Counted from the first letter of the stretch, positions 1-7,115 are shown. The stretch: DNA of 7,331 bases from Gammaproteobacteria bacterium (GCA_016764035.1 JAESSQ010000042.1:1-7331); one strand, 5' to 3'. Numbers and translations are program-made. Notes: a model not told the origin generated them from the sequence alone.

Positions 1-1710
1 ACTGCCAGAAAGTTCTATCCAGAATTCACTGCCTTCATTGATTGTGCTGGTAACGCCAATGTTACCACCCATCATATGTACCAACTGTTTACTGATGGAC
101 AAGCCGATGCCGGTACCCTGGATATTATCGGAGGCATCTAAACGGTTGAATGCTTGAAATATATCGGGTAACAAATTTTTAGCAATACCTTTGCCTGTAT
201 CTGTTACATACACGCGTACGGTGTCGTTTGTTTGTGGTATTACGTTGACGTTGACGTTACCGTTAGTTTTATTATATTTGATAGCATTACTTAGTAGGTT
301 CAGCAGCACTTGTTTTAAACGAGTGTAATCAGCACGTACGTAAGCTTTTGATGTTTCAAAGTTGAGTGAAATATTATCTTGTTCTGCCAGTGGCGTTACC
401 ATCGCATGGCATTCCTGTAGTAGGTCAGCAATAGCGACAGACTCAATTGATAGCTGTAAGTGGCCCTTTTCAATCTTGGCTAAATCCAGTATCTGATTGA
501 CTAATTCAAGCAGAAGGTTACCAGCGTTATCGATTTCATTAATATGGGAGCGCTGTTTTCCTGACAGTTCTTTCTCATATTTCAATAATTGCGTAAAGCC
601 AAGAATGGCATTCAAAGGTGTCCTCAATTCATGTGACATATTCGAAAGAAAGTCAGATTTGGCCTGATTGGCTTTTTCTGCTTCCTCTTTGGATTTAAGA
701 ATAGCGACTTCATTTTGCTTTTTATCAGTGATGTCCAGCGCCATAGCGGCGATACCGACAATTTTGTTGCTGCTATTGGTTAAAGGGGTAATAAACCATT
801 GGCAGAAGATAGAATTGCCAAGTTTGGTTTTATTTTCGACGGTTTCCCCAATCACAGCTTCGCGGTTAAGTAATCGTTGCCATACTTGTTCGGTTTCTGT
901 TGAGCTGTTGCGCAGCAGAATAAGTCGCATGATATTTTCACCAATGGCTTCATTGTGAGAATAACCAAATATATTTTCAGCTGCTTTATTCCATTCGCAA
1001 ACATTAAGGTCGATATCAAATTCGATAATCGCGAGAGGTGTGTTTTGTATGTGTAAAACTTGTTTTTGATGCAGTAACTCTATAGCGTGTTCGCGGTTGT
1101 CGGCTTCAATACGTAAACGAATATTTTGTTGTGTGTTGTTGAAAATACGTCTACCGGCGGATAATGAAAAAAAGATAAAAACACAAAGTACATAAGTCGT
1201 TGCATTAGAAAAGTTCTGGTCGTCGATAACAAGCCTGAGAATAAGTAATAGACTGGATGGTACCAGGAACAGAACCATTGTTTCCCAACGATAAGATAAG
1301 GTCGAAAGGGAGCCGGCAATAACACCTACCTGACAAACAATAATAAAAGCAATATATTCAACATTGGAAGAATAGCCTAACCAGGGTAGCAAGCCCCAGC
1401 ACGTGCCGGCAATCCCCGTGCCTATGAAGAATCGGATTCGCCAACTATTTTTTAGCTGTTGGCTTTTGTCCTGTTTTGAAAACCGATAACTTTCGACACT
1501 TCTAACAATCGTTACACCTAATATGGTTAATAGCCAAATATTTAAGTTTTCCTGAGAATCAGCGTGGTTGAGTAAAACACCATAGATTATAAAGGCAATA
1601 ACAACTGATGCCGTGAATGAGAAAGGTGTGCCACCGTACAGTAAGTGAATTTCTTCAAGACGAATTTGTCGATTTAGATGTTCGCTGACGTGTGCTTTTT
1701 TGTCATCCAT
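1..1710 (-). CDS. Membrane-bound PAS sensor histidine kinase, C-terminus cut by window edge
   Basis: This is the sensor half of a two-component system: it should autophosphorylate on a histidine and pass the phosphate to a response regulator not seen here. Read on the minus strand, 570 codons are open up to the edge. Residues about 30-186 form six hydrophobic segments (roughly 32-48, 57-72, 93-112, 117-136, 143-163, 170-186) with almost no periplasmic loop. A coiled linker follows, then a PAS domain (about 220-330, ending ALDITDKK), a HisKA dimerisation domain with phospho-acceptor His360 in SNMSHELRTPLN, and a HATPase domain with N-box Asn475 (LSNAIKY), G1 box DTGKGIA (504-510) and G2 box GTGIGLSIS (532-540). 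The last residues seen (GSEFWIELSGS) match the usual end of the ATPase domain, so the protein may stop soon or continue into a receiver domain. The ATG at 1710 is the first start after an in-frame stop at 1726-1728. A GAGG lies 13 nt upstream, longer than ideal. The ligand is unknown. Confidence 0.95.
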   Translation of the reverse strand, partial: MDDKKAHVSEHLNRQIRLEEIHLLYGGTPFSFTASVVIAFIIYGVLLNHADSQENLNIWLLTILGVTIVRSVESYRFSKQDKSQQLKNSWRIRFFIGTGIAGTCWGLLPWLGYSSNVEYIAFIIVCQVGVIAGSLSTLSYRWETMVLFLVPSSLLLILRLVIDDQNFSNATTYVLCVFIFFSLSAGRRIFNNTQQNIRLRIEADNREHAIELLHQKQVLHIQNTPLAIIEFDIDLNVCEWNKAAENIFGYSHNEAIGENIMRLILLRNSSTETEQVWQRLLNREAVIGETVENKTKLGNSIFCQWFITPLTNSSNKIVGIAAMALDITDKKQNEVAILKSKEEAEKANQAKSDFLSNMSHELRTPLNAILGFTQLLKYEKELSGKQRSHINEIDNAGNLLLELVNQILDLAKIEKGHLQLSIESVAIADLLQECHAMVTPLAEQDNISLNFETSKAYVRADYTRLKQVLLNLLSNAIKYNKTNGNVNVNVIPQTNDTVRVYVTDTGKGIAKNLLPDIFQAFNRLDASDNIQGTGIGLSISKQLVHMMGGNIGVTSTINEGSEFWIELSGS

Positions 1711-1750
1711 GATGCTGATGAAACCTCATAAAAAATAGAATGGTTGTCAT
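1703..1750 (-). other. Possible short upstream ORF overlapping the kinase start
   Basis: On the minus strand a 15-codon frame (MTTILFFMRFHQHHG) runs from an ATG at 1750 and stops at 1703-1705. It overlaps the first codons of the kinase by 8 nt in another frame. A second in-frame ATG lies at 1729. No good ribosome binding site precedes the ATG at 1750. The arrangement would allow translational coupling, with ribosomes ending the short frame re-starting at the kinase ATG, whose own Shine-Dalgarno spacing is poor. The overlap is seen in the sequence; translation is a guess and chance is a fair alternative. Confidence 0.2.
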
Positions 1751-1793
1751 GCTTGATGTTTTTTTAAGGCCAGACCTAAAACTCCAGAAAATA

Positions 1794-1823
1794 TTGACTA
1801 TACACTAGGGGTGTACTGATTAT
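1794..1823 (+). promoter_or_regulatory. Candidate distal promoter (P1) for the large exported protein gene
   Basis: TTGACT (1794-1799; 5 of 6 matches to the -35 consensus) is followed after 18 bases by GATTAT (1818-1823; 4 of 6 matches to -10). A start near 1830 would give a leader of almost 190 nt, containing the inverted repeat at 1876-1919. The palindrome at 1801-1815 lies inside the spacer. A second candidate promoter at 1966-1994 is at least as plausible, so which one is used is open. Confidence 0.35.
1801..1815. promoter_or_regulatory. Operator-like palindrome between divergent promoters
   Basis: The sequence is a perfect inverted repeat, TACAC-N5-GTGTA. It lies in the spacer of the rightward promoter and at about the start site of the leftward kinase promoter. 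A dimeric regulator bound here could repress both directions. The TAC...GTA form resembles sites bound by some LuxR/FixJ-family response regulators, but the match is too loose to name a regulator. A 5-base-arm palindrome can arise by chance; its placement is what makes it notable. Confidence 0.35.
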
Positions 1824-1846
1824 ATAAGAATTTTGTTACATATAAA
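1819..1846 (-). promoter_or_regulatory. Candidate sigma70-type promoter for the histidine kinase
   Basis: On the minus strand a perfect -10 hexamer TATAAT (1824-1819) is preceded by TTTATA (1846-1841; 4 of 6 matches to the -35 consensus) at a 16-base spacing. The expected start site is near 1812, giving a leader of about 100 nt before the kinase ATG. The -10 occupies nearly the same bases as the -10 of the opposing candidate promoter. The exact TATAAT in a divergent gap is good evidence, but AT-rich DNA makes chance matches common. Confidence 0.45.
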
Positions 1847-1875
1847 CTGCCACCTTTTTTATGGTTGTGCGGCTA

Positions 1876-1919
1876 TCGACAAGGAAGAAAAAGATAGTGT
1901 CGAGTTATATCTTTTTCTT
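1876..1919. repeat. 12-base inverted repeat with a pseudoknot-capable loop
   Basis: A perfect 12-base inverted repeat (AAGAAAAAGATA at 1885-1896, TATCTTTTTCTT at 1908-1919) encloses an 11-base loop. That loop contains TGTCGA (1898-1903), the exact reverse complement of TCGACA (1876-1881) just upstream of the left arm. CTATC (1873-1877) can also pair with GATAG (1893-1897), so alternative folds compete. In RNA from the distal promoter P1 this would be a hairpin, a pseudoknot or a switch between two folds in the leader of the large gene. The stem is AT-rich with no separate T-run after it, so it is not a typical intrinsic terminator. Confidence 0.55.
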
Positions 1920-1965
1920 ATGCTAATGGTTTTAGCGTAAATCAAATGCGTGCCTCCATAACTAA

Positions 1966-1994
1966 TTGATACAAAAAACACTACCCGGTATTAC
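1966..1994 (+). promoter_or_regulatory. Candidate proximal promoter (P2) for the large exported protein gene
   Basis: TTGATA (1966-1971; 5 of 6 matches to -35) is followed after exactly 17 bases by TATTAC (1989-1994; 4 of 6 matches to -10). Transcription would begin near 2001, just ahead of the ribosome binding site at 2005-2009, giving a very short leader. If this promoter is used, the inverted repeat at 1876-1919 would be upstream DNA, not part of the RNA. Confidence 0.35.
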
Positions 1995-2004
1995 TATTTT
2001 AAAT

Positions 2005-2009
2005 AAGGA
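2005..2009 (+). promoter_or_regulatory. Ribosome binding site that decides the start of the large gene
   Basis: AAGGA lies 2 bases before the ATG at 2012 but 8 bases before the in-frame ATG at 2018. Two bases is too short for normal initiation and eight is near ideal, so the start at 2018 is preferred. Confidence 0.6.
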
Positions 2010-2017
2010 TAATGTTG

Positions 2018-5000
2018 ATGCATACTGGTTCATTCTTTACATTATTGCAGAATAAACGTTCTGTTCTTTTGGTGATATTGGCTGCGATTTATAGTGTCAG
2101 TATGAATGTTCTTGCTTCGGTTTCATTGGAAATAACAATCAAGGCTGATCATAATGCCTTAGATGCTACATCAGCTTTGCTTGCAGGCGAACAAGGTAGT
2201 CTTCTTGTGTTAGATAATGAGCGAGCCATTTTATCAAAATACGTTAATCAAACGGTAACACATCATGATTTGAGTAAGAAAAAAGTCTTTGCGGCAACAG
2301 ATGTTCGTGGGCTGACGAAGATTGATGCCGACCGTTATGTGATTGCGAATTATGATGACGATGAAATAGCGATCATTGATAGTGCAGGTAATTTATTACA
2401 AAAATTTGGTGAAAGTGGGTCGGCTCATGGTCAGTTAGATAAACCAGCGGGTATCGATTGGTCGCATAATAGTCGCTTGTATGTGGCCGATAAGGGTAAT
2501 GATCGAATTTCTGTGTTTGGTCTTGATGGTGTTTTTATCAAGGTGCTTGGTCAGCATGGATTGAAAGAAAAACAACGTCTCGTAGAACCTGTTCAGGTCT
2601 ATGTTGACTTACAGGAGCGTATTTACGTTCTTGAAAAAAGAAACCGTGGCATAGTAACGATATTTAGTCATGATGGAAAATTGCTACAGCGAATTAATAA
2701 CAAAGATTTTAATCAGCTTGCAAACGGCGATACAGAAATAATTAATATCACTATCGATGATAAAGGTCTGTTGTATGCGGCAGATAAAGAAAATGGTCGC
2801 ATCCTACAAATTGACTGGTTAACTAAAAAACTGATTTCGAGCTTTGGTAGTAAAGGTGAGCAACGTGGGCAGTTTGAAACAGTTAGTGCCATGGCGACTT
2901 TACCTGGTAACAAAATTGCGATAGCCGATATCGACAATAAAAAAATCGAAATATATCGCCTGCCTGGCAATAACATTAAGCCTCTTGAAAAATTTTATCT
3001 GCCTACGGTGGCGTACGAACGTTCAATTAAACTTAACTGCACGGTGGCTTACCGTTTACGTGGTGGTAACGTGTTATGTCTCGATTCGAAGAATGATAAA
3101 GTTTCCACTTATAAAAGTTCGGGTAAAAAAGTCATCGATTTTAAAGGGGATTTCTCTGACCTTAATGCCGCAGCAATAGATGATCAGGACGTTGTTCTAC
3201 TTGATGATGAAAAACTAAAATTTTACAAACTTGATGGTCGTATGCGTTTTGAGGTTGGTAGATCTGGAAAAGCGCCGGGTAAATTTGATTCACCAGAAGG
3301 TCTGTTTCTGACAAAAGACAAAGTGTATGTGGCGGATACAGGAAATGCGCGCATTCAAATATTTTCTCGTGATGGTATCTATCTGGATAAAATTGCAAAT
3401 CCACAAGATTCTGAAAATGTGATATTTCAGGAGCCTGTGCGTGTTGTTATCGATAACAGTAATAACATGTTCGTGCTTGATAGTGGGACGAAACAGGTTC
3501 TGGTGTTTGATCCTGTTAGGAAATTATTGTACCGAATTGGTGGTAAAAAAGGTCAGCCAGATGCTTACGTAGAGCTCTATGATATTGCTGTTGATGCAGA
3601 CTCAAACTTGTACGTGCTGGCAGCGACGGAAGATAATGAAACAACGATACAGGTATTTAGTGGGCCGACACAAGTTGTTTCTTTTGGCGCGCAGGTAGAT
3701 AGTCGCGTTGGTTTGAACGAGCCAGTTTCCATTTCCATACCGCCGGCGAATAAAACCATTGTCAGTGTTTATGACAAAGAGCTGCAAGCAGTAAAAAATT
3801 ATAAGTTTAAACAGTTACCGTCAAAACCGGGAGGTTTAAAAGTTCGCGGTGGAATAAAAAACATTCAATTAAGTTGGAATAAAGTACCTGGTAGTTATAC
3901 CAGTCGCTATAAAGTATACGGCTCCAGAGAAAAACAGGGCACGTATACTTACATTACAGACGTATCCGGTATAACCGCCACGATTGAAAATAAAGGTGCG
4001 AGTACGCCACGTTTTTACCGTATCAGCGCAATCAGTGGATTTAGTGTTGAGAGTGAGCCATCCAATATTCGTGAAGATGTTTTTCAGACGGGTTATGCCC
4101 GTTACATAGAAGGTAACTATAAGCAGGCGCAAACGATATTAACGGCATCATACAAAGAAGATAAGTTACATGGTGGTGTCATTAAATATCTTGGACTAAC
4201 AGCATTGGCGTTGAACGACACGCCTACCGCATTGGCTTACTTTACAGAGTTAAGTTTGATTGAAGGTTTTAAAATTGAGGCCAATAATTTACAGATAAAA
4301 GCGCTCGTAGAAAACCGTGAATATGTTGCTGCTAAAGCAGTGGTCGATCGTCTCATCGCCAGTGAAACGGCAAGTATCGATACCATTGTATATTGTGGCG
4401 AGTTAAGTTTGGATCTGGGTGACGCAATCGGCGCTATTGATTGTCTGGAAGAAGCGATTAAGCAAGATAAAAATAACATAAAGGCGCATTTTTTACTGGG
4501 TAAGGCTTACATAAAATTGGGCCTTGTGGACAAAGGCATAGCTGAATTTACCGTTGCTGAAAATATCGCACCTAATGATGCAATTGTTTGGTATCAGAGC
4601 GGACTTGCGTATCAGAGCCTTTCTTCTGCAAGCAATAGCAGGCATCTTGAAGCTATCGAACGGTTTAAAAAATCACTGGCAATTGATGTAAAAAATAATC
4701 GTACAAAAAATGATAAAACACAGCTAGCCATCGCTAAGAGTTATCTGGCACAAAAAGATTACGCTAATGTAAAAAATATCGCGATAAAACTGGCAGGTAA
4801 GCGTGATACGGAAACAGAAGGGCATTATCTACTAGGTATAACTGCCTATGCGACGGGTGACTTTCCTCAGGCATTATTGTCGCTGAGTAAATCGACGCGA
4901 GCAGATAAATCAAACTCGACAGCATGGTTAGCCTTGGCAGACACCTACCTGCAGATGAATCAGGAAAGTAAGGTGAAATCTGCACTGGAAAAAGCTGTTG

Positions 5001-7045
5001 AAGGTGATAGCAAGTCTTTTGCCGCAGCGTACCGACTAGGCGCTCTCGAGCTTGAAGACAGTGATTATGAGAAAGCTGCTGTTAACCTGTTTAACGCAAG
5101 CCTACTGAAACCCGATGACTTTGTTGCAAAACTCCAGTTATCACAGGCTTTACTTAAAGCAAAAGCATATAACAAGGCGGCGGGTAGTGCTGCGAGTGCA
5201 GCCAAACTAGAGCCGAAAAATATAGATGTATTGGTGTTACAAGCGGAAATTTTCAATAAGCAGGGCAAAAACGGTAAAGCAATTGATTATCTAAAACAGG
5301 CAATGGCCAAGCAAAAAAATTCGGCAAAATTAAATACGCGGCTGGGAGCTATCTATGTTGAAAATGGTGTATTTGGCGCTGCCCAGTCAACGTTAGATAA
5401 AGCCATACTGCTTGATAAAACATCGGCTGAGCCACATGTGTTGATGGCAACGATGTATCTGGCTCGACGTGCCTATGATGAAGCCATTATCTCTTTAGAT
5501 AAAGCCATTGTATTGGACCCTAGTGTAGAAAATAAATTAGCACTGGATACAGCCTATGCGGAGAAAAAAAGTGCCATCGAATTTGACAAAAATGCACCGA
5601 AAGTGATTATCAAAGATTTAGCACTGGATCGTGTTTTTTCTGCAGCTTATAAACAATATATCAATAATCCGATAGGTAAAGTAACCATCGAAAACGGTGG
5701 TGATTTGGATTATAAAGATCTTAAGTTACGATTTAGCATTAAAGATTATATGGATTTCCCTTACACATTGGATATCCCATTGTTGAAGGCCAATGGTTCT
5801 GTTGTGCTTGAGTTAAATGCAATTTTTAATAATCGTATTCTTGATATCGATGAAGATACCGGTGTGCAAGTTGAAGTGGCTGTTAATTTTGCCAGGCATA
5901 ATAAAAATGATGCAATTCGCATGACCAAGCCGATGACGATATACGGTAAGAATGCCATCGTCTGGAAAGACTTGAATATGATAGGTGCTTTTGTGACACC
6001 AAAAGATGATCTGTTGCGGGATTTTGTGCGCCAATCACTGAATGAGAACAAAGTGAAAGCTGATGCGGTTGATCGAAGCTTATTAACGGCAATGACACTG
6101 TTTGATATATATGGTGCGCACGGCATTAATTATGTGGCCGACCCCAACAGTCCTTATTCTGAGGTAACCGAATCGACGGTTGATTATGTGCAGTTCTCTA
6201 GAGAAACATTAAAGTTAAAAAGTGGAGATTGTGACGATCTGTCTGTTTTACTTAGTGCCAGCCTGGAAAACTTAGGTATAGAAACCGCTATTATTGACGT
6301 GCCAGGGCATCTGTTGATGATGTTTAATACCGGGTTGTCAGAGAATGAACGACATCTAATAAGCCTTGATGATGATTTACTGATTATCCGTGACGCTGAA
6401 GTATGGATTCCCATCGAAGCGACAATGATAGGCCAAAGTTTTTCTGAAGCATGGGCAGAAGGGGCGAGTAAATATCATAAATTTAATAAAGAAAATAAAG
6501 TAAATGTTGTTTTGTTAGGTGATGCCTGGAAGAAATTTAAACCGGTAACACTTAAACCTGCACCGTATTCGATAGCTATGCCTGAAACGCTTCGTGTTCA
6601 ATCAATGGTGCAACGTGAAACTGAAATATTGCTAGAGAAAAGTCTTGATCGACTGGTCACACCTTATCGAGCATTGGTAAGTATGGATGAAGATAATGTG
6701 CGTGCGCGATTACAGGTTGCTATTATCTATGCAAAATATGGTTTATATGATGCGGCTAATCGTGAGTTCGACGAAATTCTTACATTTGATGCCGACAATA
6801 GTGCGGTGTTTAATAATCGAGGTAATATTTATTTTACACAGAAAGATTATGAGCGAGCCATAGAGAATTATAGCTATGCTGAAAAACTTTCAGCGAATGA
6901 TGCAGGCATTAAAATGAATATTTCGATGGCGAATTATCAACTCGGTAACCTGTCCTTTGCCAGTAATAAATATGAAGAAGCCACAATGGTTGATGAAAGT
7001 GTGACATCAAGATTTTCCGGTTATATAAAGTTGCTCAGTAAATAA
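2018..7045 (+). CDS. Giant exported beta-propeller / FN3 / TPR / transglutaminase-like protein
   Basis: A protein of 1675 residues with no name I recognise. Residues 1-33 are a Sec signal peptide (basic QNKR, then a hydrophobic stretch, likely cut after NVLA); there is no lipobox cysteine. Residues 43-598 hold about twelve propeller blades, several of clear NHL type (LYVADKGNDRISVF at 154-167; VYVADTGNARIQIF at 436-449). Residues 600-683 resemble a fibronectin III domain. Residues 688-1169 are about thirteen TPR helical pairs. Residues 1193-1308 look like an Ig/CARDB-type beta domain. Residues 1316-1500 are transglutaminase-like, with Cys1405 (SGDCDDLS), His1431 (PGHLLMMF) and an acidic Glu1467 (WIPIEAT). 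Three more TPR-like units fill 1554-1662. The enzyme-like fold suggests cysteine-dependent peptidase or amide chemistry in the periplasm; the rest should bind partners. The neighbours are a divergent sensor kinase and a second exported gene downstream. An in-frame ATG at 2012 is possible but too close to the ribosome binding site. Domain calls are by eye; the function is unknown. Confidence 0.95.
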   Translation: MHTGSFFTLLQNKRSVLLVILAAIYSVSMNVLASVSLEITIKADHNALDATSALLAGEQGSLLVLDNERAILSKYVNQTVTHHDLSKKKVFAATDVRGLTKIDADRYVIANYDDDEIAIIDSAGNLLQKFGESGSAHGQLDKPAGIDWSHNSRLYVADKGNDRISVFGLDGVFIKVLGQHGLKEKQRLVEPVQVYVDLQERIYVLEKRNRGIVTIFSHDGKLLQRINNKDFNQLANGDTEIINITIDDKGLLYAADKENGRILQIDWLTKKLISSFGSKGEQRGQFETVSAMATLPGNKIAIADIDNKKIEIYRLPGNNIKPLEKFYLPTVAYERSIKLNCTVAYRLRGGNVLCLDSKNDKVSTYKSSGKKVIDFKGDFSDLNAAAIDDQDVVLLDDEKLKFYKLDGRMRFEVGRSGKAPGKFDSPEGLFLTKDKVYVADTGNARIQIFSRDGIYLDKIANPQDSENVIFQEPVRVVIDNSNNMFVLDSGTKQVLVFDPVRKLLYRIGGKKGQPDAYVELYDIAVDADSNLYVLAATEDNETTIQVFSGPTQVVSFGAQVDSRVGLNEPVSISIPPANKTIVSVYDKELQAVKNYKFKQLPSKPGGLKVRGGIKNIQLSWNKVPGSYTSRYKVYGSREKQGTYTYITDVSGITATIENKGASTPRFYRISAISGFSVESEPSNIREDVFQTGYARYIEGNYKQAQTILTASYKEDKLHGGVIKYLGLTALALNDTPTALAYFTELSLIEGFKIEANNLQIKALVENREYVAAKAVVDRLIASETASIDTIVYCGELSLDLGDAIGAIDCLEEAIKQDKNNIKAHFLLGKAYIKLGLVDKGIAEFTVAENIAPNDAIVWYQSGLAYQSLSSASNSRHLEAIERFKKSLAIDVKNNRTKNDKTQLAIAKSYLAQKDYANVKNIAIKLAGKRDTETEGHYLLGITAYATGDFPQALLSLSKSTRADKSNSTAWLALADTYLQMNQESKVKSALEKAVEGDSKSFAAAYRLGALELEDSDYEKAAVNLFNASLLKPDDFVAKLQLSQALLKAKAYNKAAGSAASAAKLEPKNIDVLVLQAEIFNKQGKNGKAIDYLKQAMAKQKNSAKLNTRLGAIYVENGVFGAAQSTLDKAILLDKTSAEPHVLMATMYLARRAYDEAIISLDKAIVLDPSVENKLALDTAYAEKKSAIEFDKNAPKVIIKDLALDRVFSAAYKQYINNPIGKVTIENGGDLDYKDLKLRFSIKDYMDFPYTLDIPLLKANGSVVLELNAIFNNRILDIDEDTGVQVEVAVNFARHNKNDAIRMTKPMTIYGKNAIVWKDLNMIGAFVTPKDDLLRDFVRQSLNENKVKADAVDRSLLTAMTLFDIYGAHGINYVADPNSPYSEVTESTVDYVQFSRETLKLKSGDCDDLSVLLSASLENLGIETAIIDVPGHLLMMFNTGLSENERHLISLDDDLLIIRDAEVWIPIEATMIGQSFSEAWAEGASKYHKFNKENKVNVVLLGDAWKKFKPVTLKPAPYSIAMPETLRVQSMVQRETEILLEKSLDRLVTPYRALVSMDEDNVRARLQVAIIYAKYGLYDAANREFDEILTFDADNSAVFNNRGNIYFTQKDYERAIENYSYAEKLSANDAGIKMNISMANYQLGNLSFASNKYEEATMVDESVTSRFSGYIKLLSK
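5393..5508 (+). repeat. Exact 14-base repeat in TPR phase
   Basis: TTAGATAAAGCCAT occurs at 5393-5406 and again at 5495-5508, exactly 102 bases or 34 codons apart. This is the length of one TPR unit. Both copies encode LDKAI in the second helix of neighbouring units. It supports the TPR register and suggests a fairly recent unit duplication, or a shared codon choice under selection. Confidence 0.6.
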
Positions 7046-7070
7046 TTTGATAAATTAATTGTCTATCGCA

Positions 7071-7115
7071 TCACAGTTTTATAGTTTATGTCCTAACAAT
7101 ACGATATAACTGTGA
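7071..7115. repeat. Inverted repeat in the gap after the large gene
   Basis: TCACAGTT (7071-7078) and AACTGTGA (7108-7115) form a perfect 8-base inverted repeat around a 29-base spacer. After one mismatch, three more pairs extend the stem inward. No T-run follows, so it is a weak candidate for a terminator. It could be an RNA processing or stability element between co-transcribed genes, or a regulator site. The half-sites face the opposite way to a CRP site. The rest of the 162-base gap holds no feature I can support. Confidence 0.4.

Noticed and set aside
242..259. Short tandem hexamer (ACGTTG, ACGTTG, ACGTTA)
   Set aside because: It is in frame within the kinase ATPase domain and encodes alternating Asn-Val in a beta strand; too few copies to suggest a variable repeat.
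668..958. Plus-strand frame of 96 codons with a hydrophobic, signal-like beginning
   Set aside because: It lies antisense to the PAS region of the kinase, whose reading frame shows clear domain motifs; no ribosome binding site supports it.
1861..1926. Plus-strand frame of 21 codons in the intergenic region (starts MVVRLSTRKKK)
   Set aside because: No ribosome binding site precedes it, and its content is dictated by the inverted repeat at 1876-1919; probably chance.
1932..1945. FNR-like site TTAGC-N4-ATCAA upstream of the proximal promoter
   Set aside because: One half-site is perfect but the other matches only 3 of 5 bases. Its centre is about 62 bases upstream of the predicted start, which is suggestive but too weak in AT-rich DNA.
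2012..2120. Lipoprotein signal for the large protein
   Set aside because: There is no cysteine near the signal peptide end; the sequence fits signal peptidase I cleavage after NVLA instead.
5761..6126. Minus-strand frame of 121 codons inside the large gene
   Set aside because: It lies opposite the well-supported giant protein, has no domain signal, and is best explained as a shadow of the sense frame. The other minus-strand frames within 2713-6414 were dropped for the same reason.
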